A DNA stretch of 64,000 bases, taken from NCBI GenBank assembly GCA_033065855.1, contig JAVXUO010001808.1, positions 46,556 to 110,555 on the forward strand, written 5' to 3'. Source of the stretch: Escallonia rubra (taxonomy: Eukaryota > Streptophyta > Magnoliopsida > Escalloniales > Escalloniaceae). The notes under the pieces were generated by a model. The model was not told the DNA's origin. It searched no databases and saw only the letters and a program-made list of their open reading frames with translations. This document shows positions 23,101 to 33,610 of the stretch, in pieces. Both the position numbers and the translations under genes were made by a program. Numbering within the stretch: the first letter of the stretch is position 1; each line of letters begins with the position of its first letter.

Positions 23101-24045
23101 GAGATGGCCAAAACTAAACCCTCTTTTAAGACTAAGACATGAAAGCCAAAGAAGTGGTAACAAAAATACAGTACCATATATAGATCCGTGCATATATTTT
23201 AGAGAGTTAAGCTCCAGATGAATGCCTTGTTTTAGAAGAATTTTATCGACACTTTTCGGGAATCCCAATACGGTTACATTGAAGGAAACCGTACGTTAGA
23301 TGGTCCCCAATCTTGACTCTCGTTCGAATTTTCACTTACTATCGAAGTAAACGTAGACTTTATAAACATCCTATTGCAAAAGCAGAATATTAAATATGAA
23401 ACATAAAAGCAAACTCTCCCTTACATGGAAAAGACCCCGGCATCTATCCTTCAATTTCTCCATCATCAAACCTCTAACCGCGCAAAAATAAGCTCCAGAA
23501 TACCCTAAAATTGAACAAAAGGTCGTTCTTCCCAAGCATGTCTTCATATGAAACACTGAACAACACCTATTAAACATAGCTCCTGATGTAGCCTTTGATG
23601 CTAAACACCTACTACCATTATAGGCTTATAGCTCAGGGTATGGAGGAAGAAAGAAATGCATAAAAAATTTCCTGGTCACTCAGTATTATACTTGCTTAAA
23701 CTAAAAGCAAACCCAAGATTCCAACCCACGTTTGGCTAAAGGAATATTGAAATTATGACATATTCCCCAATTCGTTTTCTTGTGTACCCTTCAAAGAAAG
23801 AAAAAAAACTTAAAATAGCAAAGTATTTCACACTTTGAAGTTATTCCATTTCTTGAAGTTTTCAGAGCGGCCAAACAGCCATTGATACCCAAAAAAGGAA
23901 AAGGCACAGTTATCTAACATATATATTAAGAGAGAAAGAGAAGAAGAAAGAAGGAGTGACTGACCCCATGCATGCGAAGATATGGCAGATCCAAGAGTGA
24001 ACTACTAATATGCGGTGTTGCAAAAGAGAAATCGTCGAAGCACAT
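14132..24045 (-). CDS. Gag1-like clamp (DUF4050) family protein, five exons
   Basis: A plant protein of unknown molecular function, unrelated to retroviral Gag. I joined it from exons 24045-23965, 20138-19883, 19372-19285, 14355-14289 and 14194-14132. All junction phases agree, giving 555 bp and 184 residues. Exon 1 encodes the start MCFDDFSFATPHISSS. Exon 2 contains RGCLGCCIKPP, AVDEPSKGL and a Ser-rich stretch. Exon 3 encodes LLLWNQTRQQWIGN. Exons 4 and 5 encode WNATYESLLG and MVDFLVDIWKQEG, the conserved C-terminal clamp segment. Introns are 3826, 510, 4929 and 94 bp. The 510-bp intron uses a GC donor (GCAAGT); the others use GT. The 4.9-kb intron holds gypsy remnants. Conserved motifs remain intact in every exon, so the gene looks functional. 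The family name is from memory; the exon joins are inferred from splice sites and conserved motifs. Confidence 0.87.
14735..14926. repeat. 96-bp direct tandem duplication
   Basis: Units start at 14735 and 14831 with CAGTCTACTGTACATATTGA and share GCGCCATGCGAGCATGC. They are about 90% identical, which suggests a fairly recent slippage or unequal exchange event inside the intron. Confidence 0.85.
15465..15498. repeat. 34-bp near-perfect palindrome
   Basis: Two perfect 16-bp arms (ACTGTTTCTGGGAGTA and its complement) are separated only by CC. The sequence can form a cruciform in DNA or a tight hairpin in the intron transcript. Confidence 0.85.
15579..16551 (-). pseudogene. decayed gypsy pol fragment (protease and RT)
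   Basis: Reading leftwards, 16551-16327 retains the protease-tail signature DFDVILGMD followed by AAYHA. 15950-15579 retains reverse-transcriptase pieces: YQFFVMPFSLSNA (the FGLxNAP region), a lost YVDD region, and KKYEFWL..LSSVGHTVS after the active site. Numerous frame breaks and missing blocks make it non-functional. The motif forms are those of chromovirus-type elements. It lies in intron 3 on the same strand as the host gene. Confidence 0.75.
16720..17190 (+). pseudogene. decayed gypsy gag-end and protease fragment
   Basis: On the plus strand the translation contains AQAYALTSKDEIPSNDVVTG, the usual linker before the protease. It continues with a degraded active-site region where Asp-Ser-Gly has become INPGTGYP, and then HDFDVILGI..VAAYCARVDC. 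It matches the same part of pol as the minus-strand fragment next to it, but in the opposite orientation, so two insertions or an inversion are needed. It is broken by stops. Confidence 0.7.
19877..19884 (-). promoter_or_regulatory. GC-type 5' splice site of intron 2
   Basis: At the end of exon 2 the minus strand reads G|GCAAGT. Using GC as donor joins exon 2 to exon 3 (acceptor GTGCAG at 19373-19378) in the correct phase and restores the conserved Gly before LLLWNQ. No GT nearby does so. GCAAGT is the strong consensus of GC-AG introns spliced by the major spliceosome. Confidence 0.75.
21162..21356. repeat. 99-bp direct tandem duplication
   Basis: Units start at 21162 and 21261 with GATAGGCATTTAAGT and share TTTCACT.GCAAA, GCACAGA.ACACA and GTAGCTATGACTAC. 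Confidence 0.85.
21648..21770 (+). repeat. dispersed repeat, copy A
   Basis: It shares AACACTT.TTAGCATCTAAATGA, GTCAAAATAGACTTT and flanking sequence, in inverted orientation, with 34741-34866. It is probably a fragment of an unidentified mobile element. Confidence 0.65.
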
Positions 24046-24064
24046 ATATCATATGCCCCATGTC

Positions 24065-24240
24065 CTGCAAATCAACTTTGTTACGAGATCAGTCAAAGAA
24101 AGAAGAAATCTAGAACCCAAATAACCCATTGTTTAAATTTACTGAAGAATCGATCTTTCAGGGGAGAGAAGAGATTGTGGACTTAAGACTGTAAATGGGC
24201 ACTATGGTTATATGTTTTGGTAACTGAATTCAACCCTTAC
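24065..24240 (-). other. candidate 5' UTR intron of the Gag1-like gene
   Basis: On the minus strand a donor C|GTAAGG at 24240 and an acceptor TTTGCAG ending at 24065 would bound a 176-bp intron, ending 19 bases before the ATG. The pyrimidine-rich sequence above 24240 would be the first leader exon. This rests on splice-site appearance only. Confidence 0.45.
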
Positions 24241-27200
24241 GTATAGATTAGCTGAGAGTGATCGAGCGATTAGAAGGATTGTTCTTGGTAAAGGATTCGG
24301 TGAGAGAAAGAGTTGGCGCAACGAGTAAAGGTCTAGATGAGTGGGAGACTGGGCAGCCACTTGCACATCAAAGACGAAACTACCTTTGAGAAACGAGTCC
24401 ACTGTGACTCTTTTACTGTGATCTAAAGATAGGCTCTCTGTGTTGAGTGCCTTCTTAAGTGGTTTGAAATTGATTATCATTTTAATTAAATCAGAATTCG
24501 TTTTTAAAATTAGTTTTAATTTCAATATATTTAAGTATAATTAAATTAAAATTGTTGAAGTTGTTTAGATAAAAGTACGTGGAGTGTGCTTATTCAAATT
24601 CAAGGGGGCATTAGTATGTTTGTGAGTTTTTTGAGGAGGGAAAAGCGAAAAGAAAAAAAAGGGGCTTATTTTCTCCCTTTTCTTAACTTGTGGTTTTTTC
24701 AGGAGAAAAAAAGAGAAAAATTAGGAAAGTTAAGAATTCTTTCTTTTCTAATCTTTCCTCTTAAAATTGGAAAGAATCCAGAAAAGAAAAAAAAAGACTC
24801 ATATAAGTAATACTTTCTTAATGCTTATATTATCCTTGAGATAAAGAAGACTATATTTTTAATCACTTTTAGGTCATAAGATTTCTTATAAAAAATTTCC
24901 TCCTTTAGTTTTAAAAATCAATTTTTAAAACAAGCTGTTTTTTAAAACTCCATTTTTAAAACAGAGCTATTTTGGTGTTTTAGATTTTTCGTTTTGATTT
25001 TTGTTTTGAGATCCAATCATCAAACTTTGTCAAAAGAAAGAAAAAAAAAAGAGCATCATTTTAACAAAACCCCCGTCACCACATAGAGCACCACAACGAC
25101 CACCAGACCTGGCATCACATTGCCACCACGCTCAGCAATCACACACACACACACCACCATTGTCCCCACCATGGCCACCATCAATTCCTCTCGTTTACCG
25201 CTGCCACCATCACCAATTGCACCTCCACAAATACTGTAAGACCCAAATATTATATAACTAATTATTTTAATTTTTGGACAGCTTTAGTTATTTTAATTTT
25301 TGGTATACTTTTGAATAAGTAACATATCTTTAGGGGTCTTTTGGGTTATTTACCAAGTTTAGAGATATAAAGACTAGTAAGTTATTTTTGTCGAGAAAAT
25401 GAGTTTGCTCTTCAGAGAGAGAGAGAAAACTAAGGGGGCATATGTTTATATTTTTCTGTACTCAATTTTGTAATGATGGTAAAAAAGATGCTCTTTTTTT
25501 TGTACTTTTATCAGTTTGAGTATTCATTTTGGATACAAAATCCAAATAGTGCTGAAAAAAGGGAAGGTGTTTTCACCTTTTTTCAACACAGATGTATTCA
25601 TGTCAGATAAAGTCAACCCACTGCTCAATTGTTTTTGGGTCCCAGTGGGTGCTTGTTCTACGGTTTGCACAGCATTAGATTATTTACTAGCTACTGCTAA
25701 TGCTGTTCATTTTGCTATTCATTGGGCTCATATTGCTAAATTCCATCATATTATTGCCTTACTTGCCCCCTCTCACATTGTGCATCAGATTCAGAGTAGT
25801 CCACCTCCTCCTGGGACTGTTGTACATATTTGGTCTGCGATGACTGTTAGTTACAGGAAGATGCACTCAGTGCATATTGCCCTGGGTACTGCACTGCAGC
25901 CGTTCTCGGTCTGTCGTCAGCTCTCGCTACTTTTGCCTGTTGATTGGGATTAGGTGCTCAGCAGGATTTGCTACTACCTGCAGATCATCATTCCGATCGA
26001 TGCTTGGGTTGATGTCTACTCACGTGGTGTTTTGTTCCTGTAGTTTATTTTGTAGTCGTCTCTGAACGATTGACTTGTAGTCTTGGCTACTTTTTACTCT
26101 GATAGTTGGAATTGTCAACCACTTTTACACTCCTTGTATATCTCCCTTTTCCCCTTGGTATATATTTTCTACCTTTCATCAAAACAAAACAAAAAAAAGG
26201 CCAACCCACTATTGTTTACCCTTTTCCTCTGGCACATAAGCTGCTCGTCTTCTCTCTCTTCAATTTCTTCTCTACTTTTCACTTCCACTGCCCGGATCTT
26301 CAACTCCCTCTCACCCCATCCCCTATAGCGGAAGCTGTTCGCCTTCTCTTTCGCCGAAGCTTGCTTCTCTCCCTGTAGTCGTAATACTTGGCTCATCCAA
26401 TTTCAGTGGAGGAATTCACCGAAGCTTTAGCTGATAACAATTTCGGTGGAGGAATTCCCGCCTCCCTTGGTGATCTACCAAATCTTAAGACGCATTTGTT
26501 GGCTTTTGCTGATGGTCCTTATAGCTTATTAAGGCCATTCAAGACTACAACAGAAGTACCTCTACGTGGAATATTCAAGAATCTTTTTGTTGTGAGTTAG
26601 CACTCTCTGTTTTCCATTTTTGTCCGGTTCATCTTTTGTGTGCTATATCATAAATTATGGTTATCGCAGATTGGTGTTCTTTTGAATTTACCAGCTTAGA
26701 TTGAGCTTGTGTTTGTGTGTGTTCGTGTAAGCAGCTTGAATATAAGGAGCAAAGACTCTGGGGCCTGGCCAAGTCGATTTCCTTATACTGTGATTTGGTG
26801 TATTTAGAGTGTTATGAGATGGGTTTCTTCTTCGATTGATGAATATATTGATGATGATTTCTGCACCTTTGACAGACAAGCAGATATGCCTGGCTAGAAA
26901 ATCGACAAACCCAATTGGATAAGACAAGTCAATTTCTTCTTTCATGGGCATGTACTAAGATTATCACCTTAGATTGAGCTTTTTTGTTCCTTTGTGGGTA
27001 ATCTTCAGCTGTGTGGTACAATTTTTCAACCCCATGTTCAATACTTCTCTTCCTGTTAATCCAGCTCCATTGCTAGGGGGAACATCCAAAGGACGTCGCT
27101 GGAAACTGAGTGCTAAAGATATCATTCTGTTGAAAAAAGAAGCTAAGGGCGAGAAGAAAGGCTGTGCTGCTTTTGCTGTGGGAAGATGGGATCTTATTGG

Positions 27201-28533
27201 AAATGGGAAGATCGAGGTTGCAAAAAGAAGACCTACAAAGAACACAGAAGTTTGGATCCGAAAAAAGAGGAGAGGTAGAATGTTGTTTCCTGTGTGGGTA
27301 ATACCGGAAAAATTAGGGGTAACAGTAATGAAAACGATAAACGTACAAAAACAACGACACAAAAAAGTGGTGAAAAAAATTAAAGTACACAACCATAATT
27401 TGTGATTGGATATAAAAATATTGAAAACGAAAACACAATACAAATACACAAAACTAAAAGTGTAAACGCACGGGGCCTAAGGTTTTGAAGGAATTGCAAT
27501 TTTTTACTCACAATTTATAAGAATCTTGAACCCACTTTAATTATAAGGATGAATTTCATCACTTTAAGATTGCGTTTACAAAGAATTTAATGTAATTGGG
27601 GTTGATTCAATTATTTAGGTTTAGAAATTTTTAGAAGATTACGCAACTTTGCAAATCTTATTGTATAAATTTGAGGTAAGGATTACATGTACTGTATCTG
27701 CTTCCATGAAATTGATACCTTTGATTAATCGTACTCAAGTGTGTTCACGTTTTAATAATTTCTACACCGGTAGCAACAGTCGGTTGCTAATTTCTACTTG
27801 TTCGGTCAACATGTGTAAAGCTGCAATTCTTTCGTTAATTGGATGTTTGTTTCACTGTCTGTCTTGGTACCGGCGCACCATTGATTTGTGTGCCTTTTGA
27901 TTGTTTTTGTTGTTCACAGTAGAACGATTATTTGTTCTCCAGATAACAACCGTACTGTTTCTGTCAAATTCTTTCAAGCTCAACTCAAGTTAGTCCACGT
28001 GTTAGAATGTGGCTGGTGGAAGGCAAACATTTTCGGCCCATATTTTGTTATTTCAAAATTTTATGATCATCCGAACTCAGATTCAAGCGACTCAACTTCC
28101 ATTGAATTCGCCATTTCGTTCTCTTCGATTCGAGTCTAATATCGGGTATTTTCAGAAATCATTGAACTATCCTTTTTGAAGTTCAAAGTTTTAATGTTCA
28201 GTTGCTTTATTTATTTGATATGCTTTGATGCCCAATGAACCTCTTTGAGTTGAACTAATATTTAGAATTTTCACGTGCTTAGGTTAACGTGATGTCATGA
28301 CATGATATGACAATTGCTACCGGTATGCAAACTTTGAATTTAGAACATTCACGTACTTAGTTTAACGTGCTTTACAGTCGCGTATTACGTGATTGTATCG
28401 TATTTGATTATAAGTTCAATTATTCGAACGTGTTCCTTTTGACTTTGACTTTGATTCAACCTTTGATGGGGTATAACCCCGAAATGAGATTTGTCGTGCC
28501 AGACTTATTTATCGTCTTGCACTTTAGTTATCA
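24241..28533. other. intergenic region between the Gag1-like gene promoter and the Helitron
   Basis: AT-rich sequence with a CA microsatellite at about 25140-25153. Long open frames at 25516-25953 and 26974-27405 (plus) show no family signature I recognise. The 26974-27405 frame is Lys/Arg-rich at its end and may be chance. A short leucine-rich-repeat-like stretch is listed separately. Confidence 0.4.
26388..26600 (+). pseudogene. possible leucine-rich-repeat fragment
   Basis: The frame contains DNNFGGGIPASLGDLPNLK, which fits one plant extracellular leucine-rich repeat (LxxNNFxGxIPxSLGxLxNL). No neighbouring repeat or kinase domain was found, so at best it is a relic of a receptor-like protein gene. 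One repeat-length match could also be chance. Confidence 0.25.
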
Positions 28534-29093
28534 CTAGTTTTGAACCCGTGTATTGCACACGGTAACATTTTTAATAATAATTGATTAAGTATAAATTAAG
28601 GAAGGTCATATATGACTATTAACACAATAATATATAAAAATAGTAAAAGCCATGGCAAGTGCAGGTTGGAACAATTACAATCTAACCAAAACATCAAGTT
28701 AGAGTTACAACACTTGTGTTTCAACCAGTTTAATAACCATCGAGTGAACACAATTTTAAAAAGAAAATTTAGAATGCAAAATAGTTGATGAAGTTTCCAT
28801 CAGCAACATTCATATTGATGCCTCCAACGCTGCAAATATATCACATAGTCACGTTAGAGTACTTGTTCCAAACAACACTGTACCAAACAAAATAGTATAA
28901 CATACCTGGCCTAAAAAATGATCCATTGTACCCAACACATTACAGAAGGCTTGGATGCAGAAGGGGTGTGAAAATTTGTCCGGCTGAAATGAATGGAGTA
29001 GATATCAAGGCTGAGGATATATGAAGAAATGGACATGATAGAGCTCAACACATTATAGAAGGCTTGGATGCAGAAGGGACTTTCTCTGATTTA

Positions 29094-29682
29094 AAGTAAG
29101 CAGGAGAGTGCTGATTTAAAGGAGATCAATATTGCATCTGCAGAAGGGATTTTCTCTGATTTAAAGTCAGACAATGGTAACGAACTCGTAAAACCATCTC
29201 ATGGTGTGGGTGTCTGTGCATTATACGATTATCAGAATTCTAAGATCGATTTCCTTACCACAACTCATGTGAAGGAAAATAGTCATTTTGAAGATAATGA
29301 AAAAACAGATGGGGTAAGTTGCAAGCCTGAAGTAAGAACAGAAAAACTTGATAGAGCTAAAGGCATCACAGATCAAGTTCTGGATGCAGAGAGGAATGAA
29401 AGCCTTGGTGTATTAACGAACACAGTGAATTTGAATTTGCAGGAGACTGCTGAATTGATGGAGATCAAGGTTGCTCCTGGTGACGGGGATATTAGTTCTT
29501 TATATCAAAACGGCATGTCTTCCAAAAGACATGCCTTTCAAAAGACATGCCGTTGTTGGTCCCGTATTAACTTGAGGCATGTCTTTCAAAGCACGGGAAG
29601 CAGATTTGAACCTTCTTCCTCTCCATTGTGTTTACTCTGGAATAATACTCTCTTTTTATTCGTGATGTTGTCAACTACCTAA
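29094..29682 (+). pseudogene. captured gene fragment in the Helitron, unrecognised
   Basis: A 158-residue open frame (29206-29682) with balanced, coding-like composition, rich in Glu, Asp, Lys and Asn, extends upstream in frame to about 29140. Earlier copies of AGAAGGCTTGGATGCAGAAGG and TTTCTCTGATTTAAAG at 28950-29165 look like duplicated or frame-broken pieces of the same source. I do not recognise the protein. It lies inside the Helitron and antisense to it, which suggests host sequence picked up by the element. Confidence 0.4.
29512..29535. repeat. 24-bp perfect inverted repeat
   Basis: GGCATGTCTT CCAA AAGACATGCC, followed by two further copies of the arm sequence within 60 bp (TTTCAAAAGACATGCC and GGCATGTCTTTCAAA). 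It lies at the end of the captured fragment. Confidence 0.8.
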
Positions 29683-31208
29683 TAGAGGATTATAACCATA
29701 AAAGCTTATACGTTCTCAGTCTCAGTGACCCCAGTCATTTCCACGTGAATACTTGGAAGGGAGCCACCACCATGATAGCTATGGAATTTCTGAAAAAGAC
29801 CAATTATCATGTAGCAAGGGATAGTGCATGAACTTTGCAGATTGGTGAAGTAAGTCATTGCAAGAAGAAAAGCAAGTTATTAATTACACATAACATGAAC
29901 GAACTTAATTAACAGCTAATCTAAATTAAGAGAAAGTAAGCGTACCTATATCGCTTTGGCAATAGTTTTATTTGAGGGATATTAACCTGAAATGAATCGT
30001 AGGGAAAAAGATAAACTAAGAACTTGCATGCTAGAAGGGAAAAGAAGAAATTGCAATGTAGGGTAAATGGACAAACCTTAACCTTCCACGGATTGCTTTG
30101 CAAAAGATTGAGCATAATTCATCGGTTAAAAAACTTCTATAGCCAAAAAAAATAATAATAATAAATTATATACAGATGTATCACAAAAAAAAAAATGATA
30201 ATAATAAATAACAAAAACTGGATCCTACTATGAACTGCTGGTTATGATCTATGTAAATGAATCCAAAATAGGCTAGTTAAGCAATATTGGGAAACTGCAC
30301 AGAATTGTACACATTTTTAATAATAATACGATGACCTTTACCAAAAAAAAAACAAAAACTGGACATTCACATATTTAACTCCCATAATCTGGTATTAAAA
30401 TAGATTATGGAACCACTTCTAAAGGGCTTTGCATCATTGCTGTGTAGTGCTACGTTTCATTATCTTTCACCACATGAACACAAACAAAATCAAAACCAAA
30501 AAAAGAAGAAGATCAGGGGATCAATTGGATGCTCGAACAATAGGCAGGGAAACAACAGAAAATTGGGAACAATAGTGAAACCAACAACATAAAATTGATA
30601 TTGCAAAGAGAAGCAAAAAAAGAATTACTTACCAACGTAAACAGCAAAGCCAGCAAAGTCTACTGTCTGATGGAAAGTAGTTCACACCGGCAGTGAACTG
30701 TTTCACACGGAAGGGGCAGTAAAATTCCAGTGACAACCACTGTGCAATTCAGAAAAATAAGACAGTAGCGAGGGAAAAGAATAATACCCTCACTCAATAC
30801 TTAATCACCCTGCACGGTTTACGTTTTCTCCTTTTTTGATGGTGCGATGGAAGAAAAAATGTGTAAACAGGAGAGTCCCTTTCGACCGAAGGAGATTACA
30901 ATGAGGCGGCAACTATGAATTTGTAATGAGACAATTGTGGAGGATTCCAGAATTATCATATTTAACATGTTTATGAGAGAAATTAAAGGGAATTAGGCAA
31001 GATTTCTGGGGATAGATAGAGAAGCTAGACAATTATGTGAGAAAATGGATTAAGGCAAGATTTAAGATATTGGGGCTTAGAAAGAGGAAGAAATTTGTGA
31101 TGAAATCTGAAAATTGATTGTTAGGGGTCAAAACTACCGATTTGAGAGAGAGAGAGAGAGCAGTGTGATTTTGAGAAATCGTAAATTGAGAACCTGTAGG
31201 AATGTACC

Positions 31209-31256
<48 letters not shown>

Positions 31257-31488
31257 AACTTAAAACATTGGATAAAAAAGGTAAAAGTCAATCTTGATCC
31301 AACTCGTCAATGTATGTGAGATTAACATATGTATCAATTACCTATTTAGTCTTCTTAGGTGCTCAAATTTAATTGGATAAAAATTAAAATGGCTATTTTG
31401 ATTGCAATTAATTAATGGTGAAAATAATCCGTTTCAAATTTAAATTAGTTAAATTTTGATATTAAAAGTCTAGATAGTATATAAGAGA

Positions 31489-32296
31489 TAATTATGCAAC
31501 AAAAGTAGATAATTTGGTAATAAAAAAAGGAATTCAAATTCTAATAAGTTGAATAGTTGAGACAAACATGTGACAAAAAAGGAAAAATGAAACAAATTAA
31601 ATTGAAGTTTTTTATTCACACGACAAAAGGAGACGGCGTCCACGTAAGCGGTGACGTGGACACTTTCTCTCAGCTTCGGCTTTCATATATATATAATTAG
31701 ATTTGTTTCGTTTGACTCGGCTACATATTATCGGATACATGCGTTGTACTCCATGTGTGTGCGTGTGATCTTTATTGGGCTTTGTGCTCACCCCCCATTC
31801 TCCTCCCATTTCAGGTAATTAAGCTGAGACATCAATAGAAGAGTTATCTATAAGCATGAGCTCAGAGTTGTTCCTCAATTTTAGACTTTCTTAGTGATTT
31901 GAAAATAAGAAATTTGTAATAGTTTTGATAAGTGACTTTTGAGAACCTCCAAAGTTTGGGAGGTAACTATTGTTATTAGATTTCCGTTGAAATTATTAGA
32001 CTTTGATGACGAATGAAAATGCTATTGATTTGGGAAATGTGTAGAGCTCTGATTACCTCTTGAGGTTATGTTCTTGGTAAATGCTTGGGTATTGTATTTC
32101 TGGTAAGTAAGAATATTTTTAAAATAGTATATGTAGGTCCGCCTGCAGTGAAGGCCAAGTTGTAGGCGGCGGGCGATGAAGGTCAGGTCCTCGTTGTTAT
32201 CGGTGAATTAGTTTGTGGTGGCAATGGGTGACGATGTTGTAATTGTGACAGTTTAGAGTGGTGGTCTTTTGAAAATATTAGGTGTAAAAATGAATA
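31489..32296. other. intergenic sequence
   Basis: No gene supported. The end of this segment (32288-32296, AAATGAATA) is the left target duplication of the adjoining Mutator-like element. Confidence 0.5.
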
Positions 32297-33610
32297 GGAT
32301 TAATTACACTTATGTCCCTGAAGTTATGGTGAAATTACAGTTAAGGACACTAAGTTTCAAAAGGTAACAGACCGTGACCACAAACGTTAAAAATGTAACA
32401 CTTGTGTCCATCCGTCAAGTATCCGTCCAAAAAGTGTAATTTTTTATGAATTCATCAATACGTATTTTTAAAATGACAATCCTACCCTTATATAATCATT
32501 CTTTCTTCCCCTTCTCTCTCTTCCATTTATGATTTTATCTTTTTCTTCTCCAAATCTTCTCCCCCACCCCGCAGCGGCCCCCACCTTCCACCATCCCGCT
32601 GACGCCGCCGTCCACCACCTGTTGCTGCCCATCTTTAATCATGATCCTTCTCTCACTATTTATACCCAACTCTCAGAAACCTCTCTTTACAAATTCAATA
32701 CCTAATCAGAACTTGTAAGGCAACAAAAAAACCCAAGACATGGGCAATATAAATGAAATCAGCAACAAGTGCTCTTATCACAGACATATGAACCCACCCA
32801 CACTACCACGGCCTATCAAGCCACACAAACCACCACTAAACACATACACAAACCATACACCACCATATACAAACCATATTTCCAGCCATACCCACATCAC
32901 CACCATACACGAACCACTGTCGGTCAATCCACCCACACCACCACCATACACAATCACCGCTGGTCCAACCATAACCCAGCTGCAAAATGCTTTGGATCTA
33001 GGGACCCACCGTCGCTGCCTCCCAATGACGCTGTATCGCCGCCGCTAGTCCCCCTGCTCTCCCTACTAGACTGTCGGTTGGAATTACCACCGTGTTCTCC
33101 ACCTTCTTGATGTCGACCTGGAACTTCATTGCCGGCACCGGTGATCCTGCACAACAACGTCGTGCTGCAAGATCTTTTTTATATCTTTCGAAACAACGGG
33201 GGTTGAATCGTTTCCGGTGCCGAATATCTTTGCGGCGGGATGTGATGCACACATACAGTCACAGTCACAGATGAAAGAAGAGATAAAAAAGGGGAAGAGA
33301 GAATTGAAGGGGAAAAATAAAAATTGGAAAAAGATGAATACAAGAGAGATGAGAGAGTGGTGCGGTGGTGGTGTCAGGTGATCGGAGGTAAAGAGGATAA
33401 CAGAGAGAGGAGAGGGGAAATGGGAAGAAAACAAATGAATGGCATTTTCAGGAATTTATATTTCTAGTCATGGGTAATGTGGTCATTTTGTCCAAACCGT
33501 TAAGTATTTCAATAGTTCGTTAGGTCAAAGGACATAAGTGCCTATTTTCTAAACTTATGGACACGCGTGTAATTATCCCCTAACCTTAGGGACACTGCTG
33601 TAATTAACCC
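32297..33610. mobile_element. Mutator-like non-autonomous element, copy 2
   Basis: It is flanked by a perfect 9-bp duplication AAATGAATA (32288-32296 and 33611-33619), the hallmark of Mutator-like elements. The left end starts GGATTAATTACACTTATGTC and the right end, reversed, GGGTTAATTACAGCAGTGTC. A second TAATTACA box lies about 30 bp inside each end. The first 200 bp resemble copy 1. The core (32560-33440) is unrelated to copy 1, moderately GC-rich, with CCACCA-type runs and short open frames but no transposase. A TATTTATA box followed by leader-like sequence at about 32658-32740 would fit captured promoter sequence. Confidence 0.85.

Larger units (their letters stand above)
20139..23964 (-). 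other. 3.8-kb intron 1 of the Gag1-like gene
   Basis: The donor is GGG|GTCAGT at 23964 and the acceptor TTTGCAACAG ends at 20139. It contains a 99-bp tandem duplication (21162-21356) and a dispersed repeat (21648-21770) that recurs inverted near 34.8 kb. No other coding sequence was recognised. Confidence 0.7.
28534..31488 (-). mobile_element. non-autonomous Helitron with captured sequence
   Basis: On the minus strand the element ends in a perfect hairpin (CCGTGT GCAAT ACACGG, 28546-28562), followed by GTTCAAAACTAG and then T, a textbook Helitron 3' end. A suitable 5' end, TCTCTTATATACTATC preceded by A, lies at 31488, which would give 2955 bp inserted between A and T. The 3' end is strongly supported; the 5' end is inferred. 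No RepHel gene is present. The interior holds a coding-like stretch on the plus strand (29094-29682) and GA/TG microsatellites (31144-31160 and 31208-31253). Confidence 0.65.

Noticed and set aside
25516-25953. 145-residue open frame
   Set aside because: No motif or supporting gene structure was seen; plausible by chance in this length of sequence.
26974-27405. 143-residue Lys/Arg-rich open frame
   Set aside because: An overlapping open frame exists on the other strand and nothing is recognised in either.
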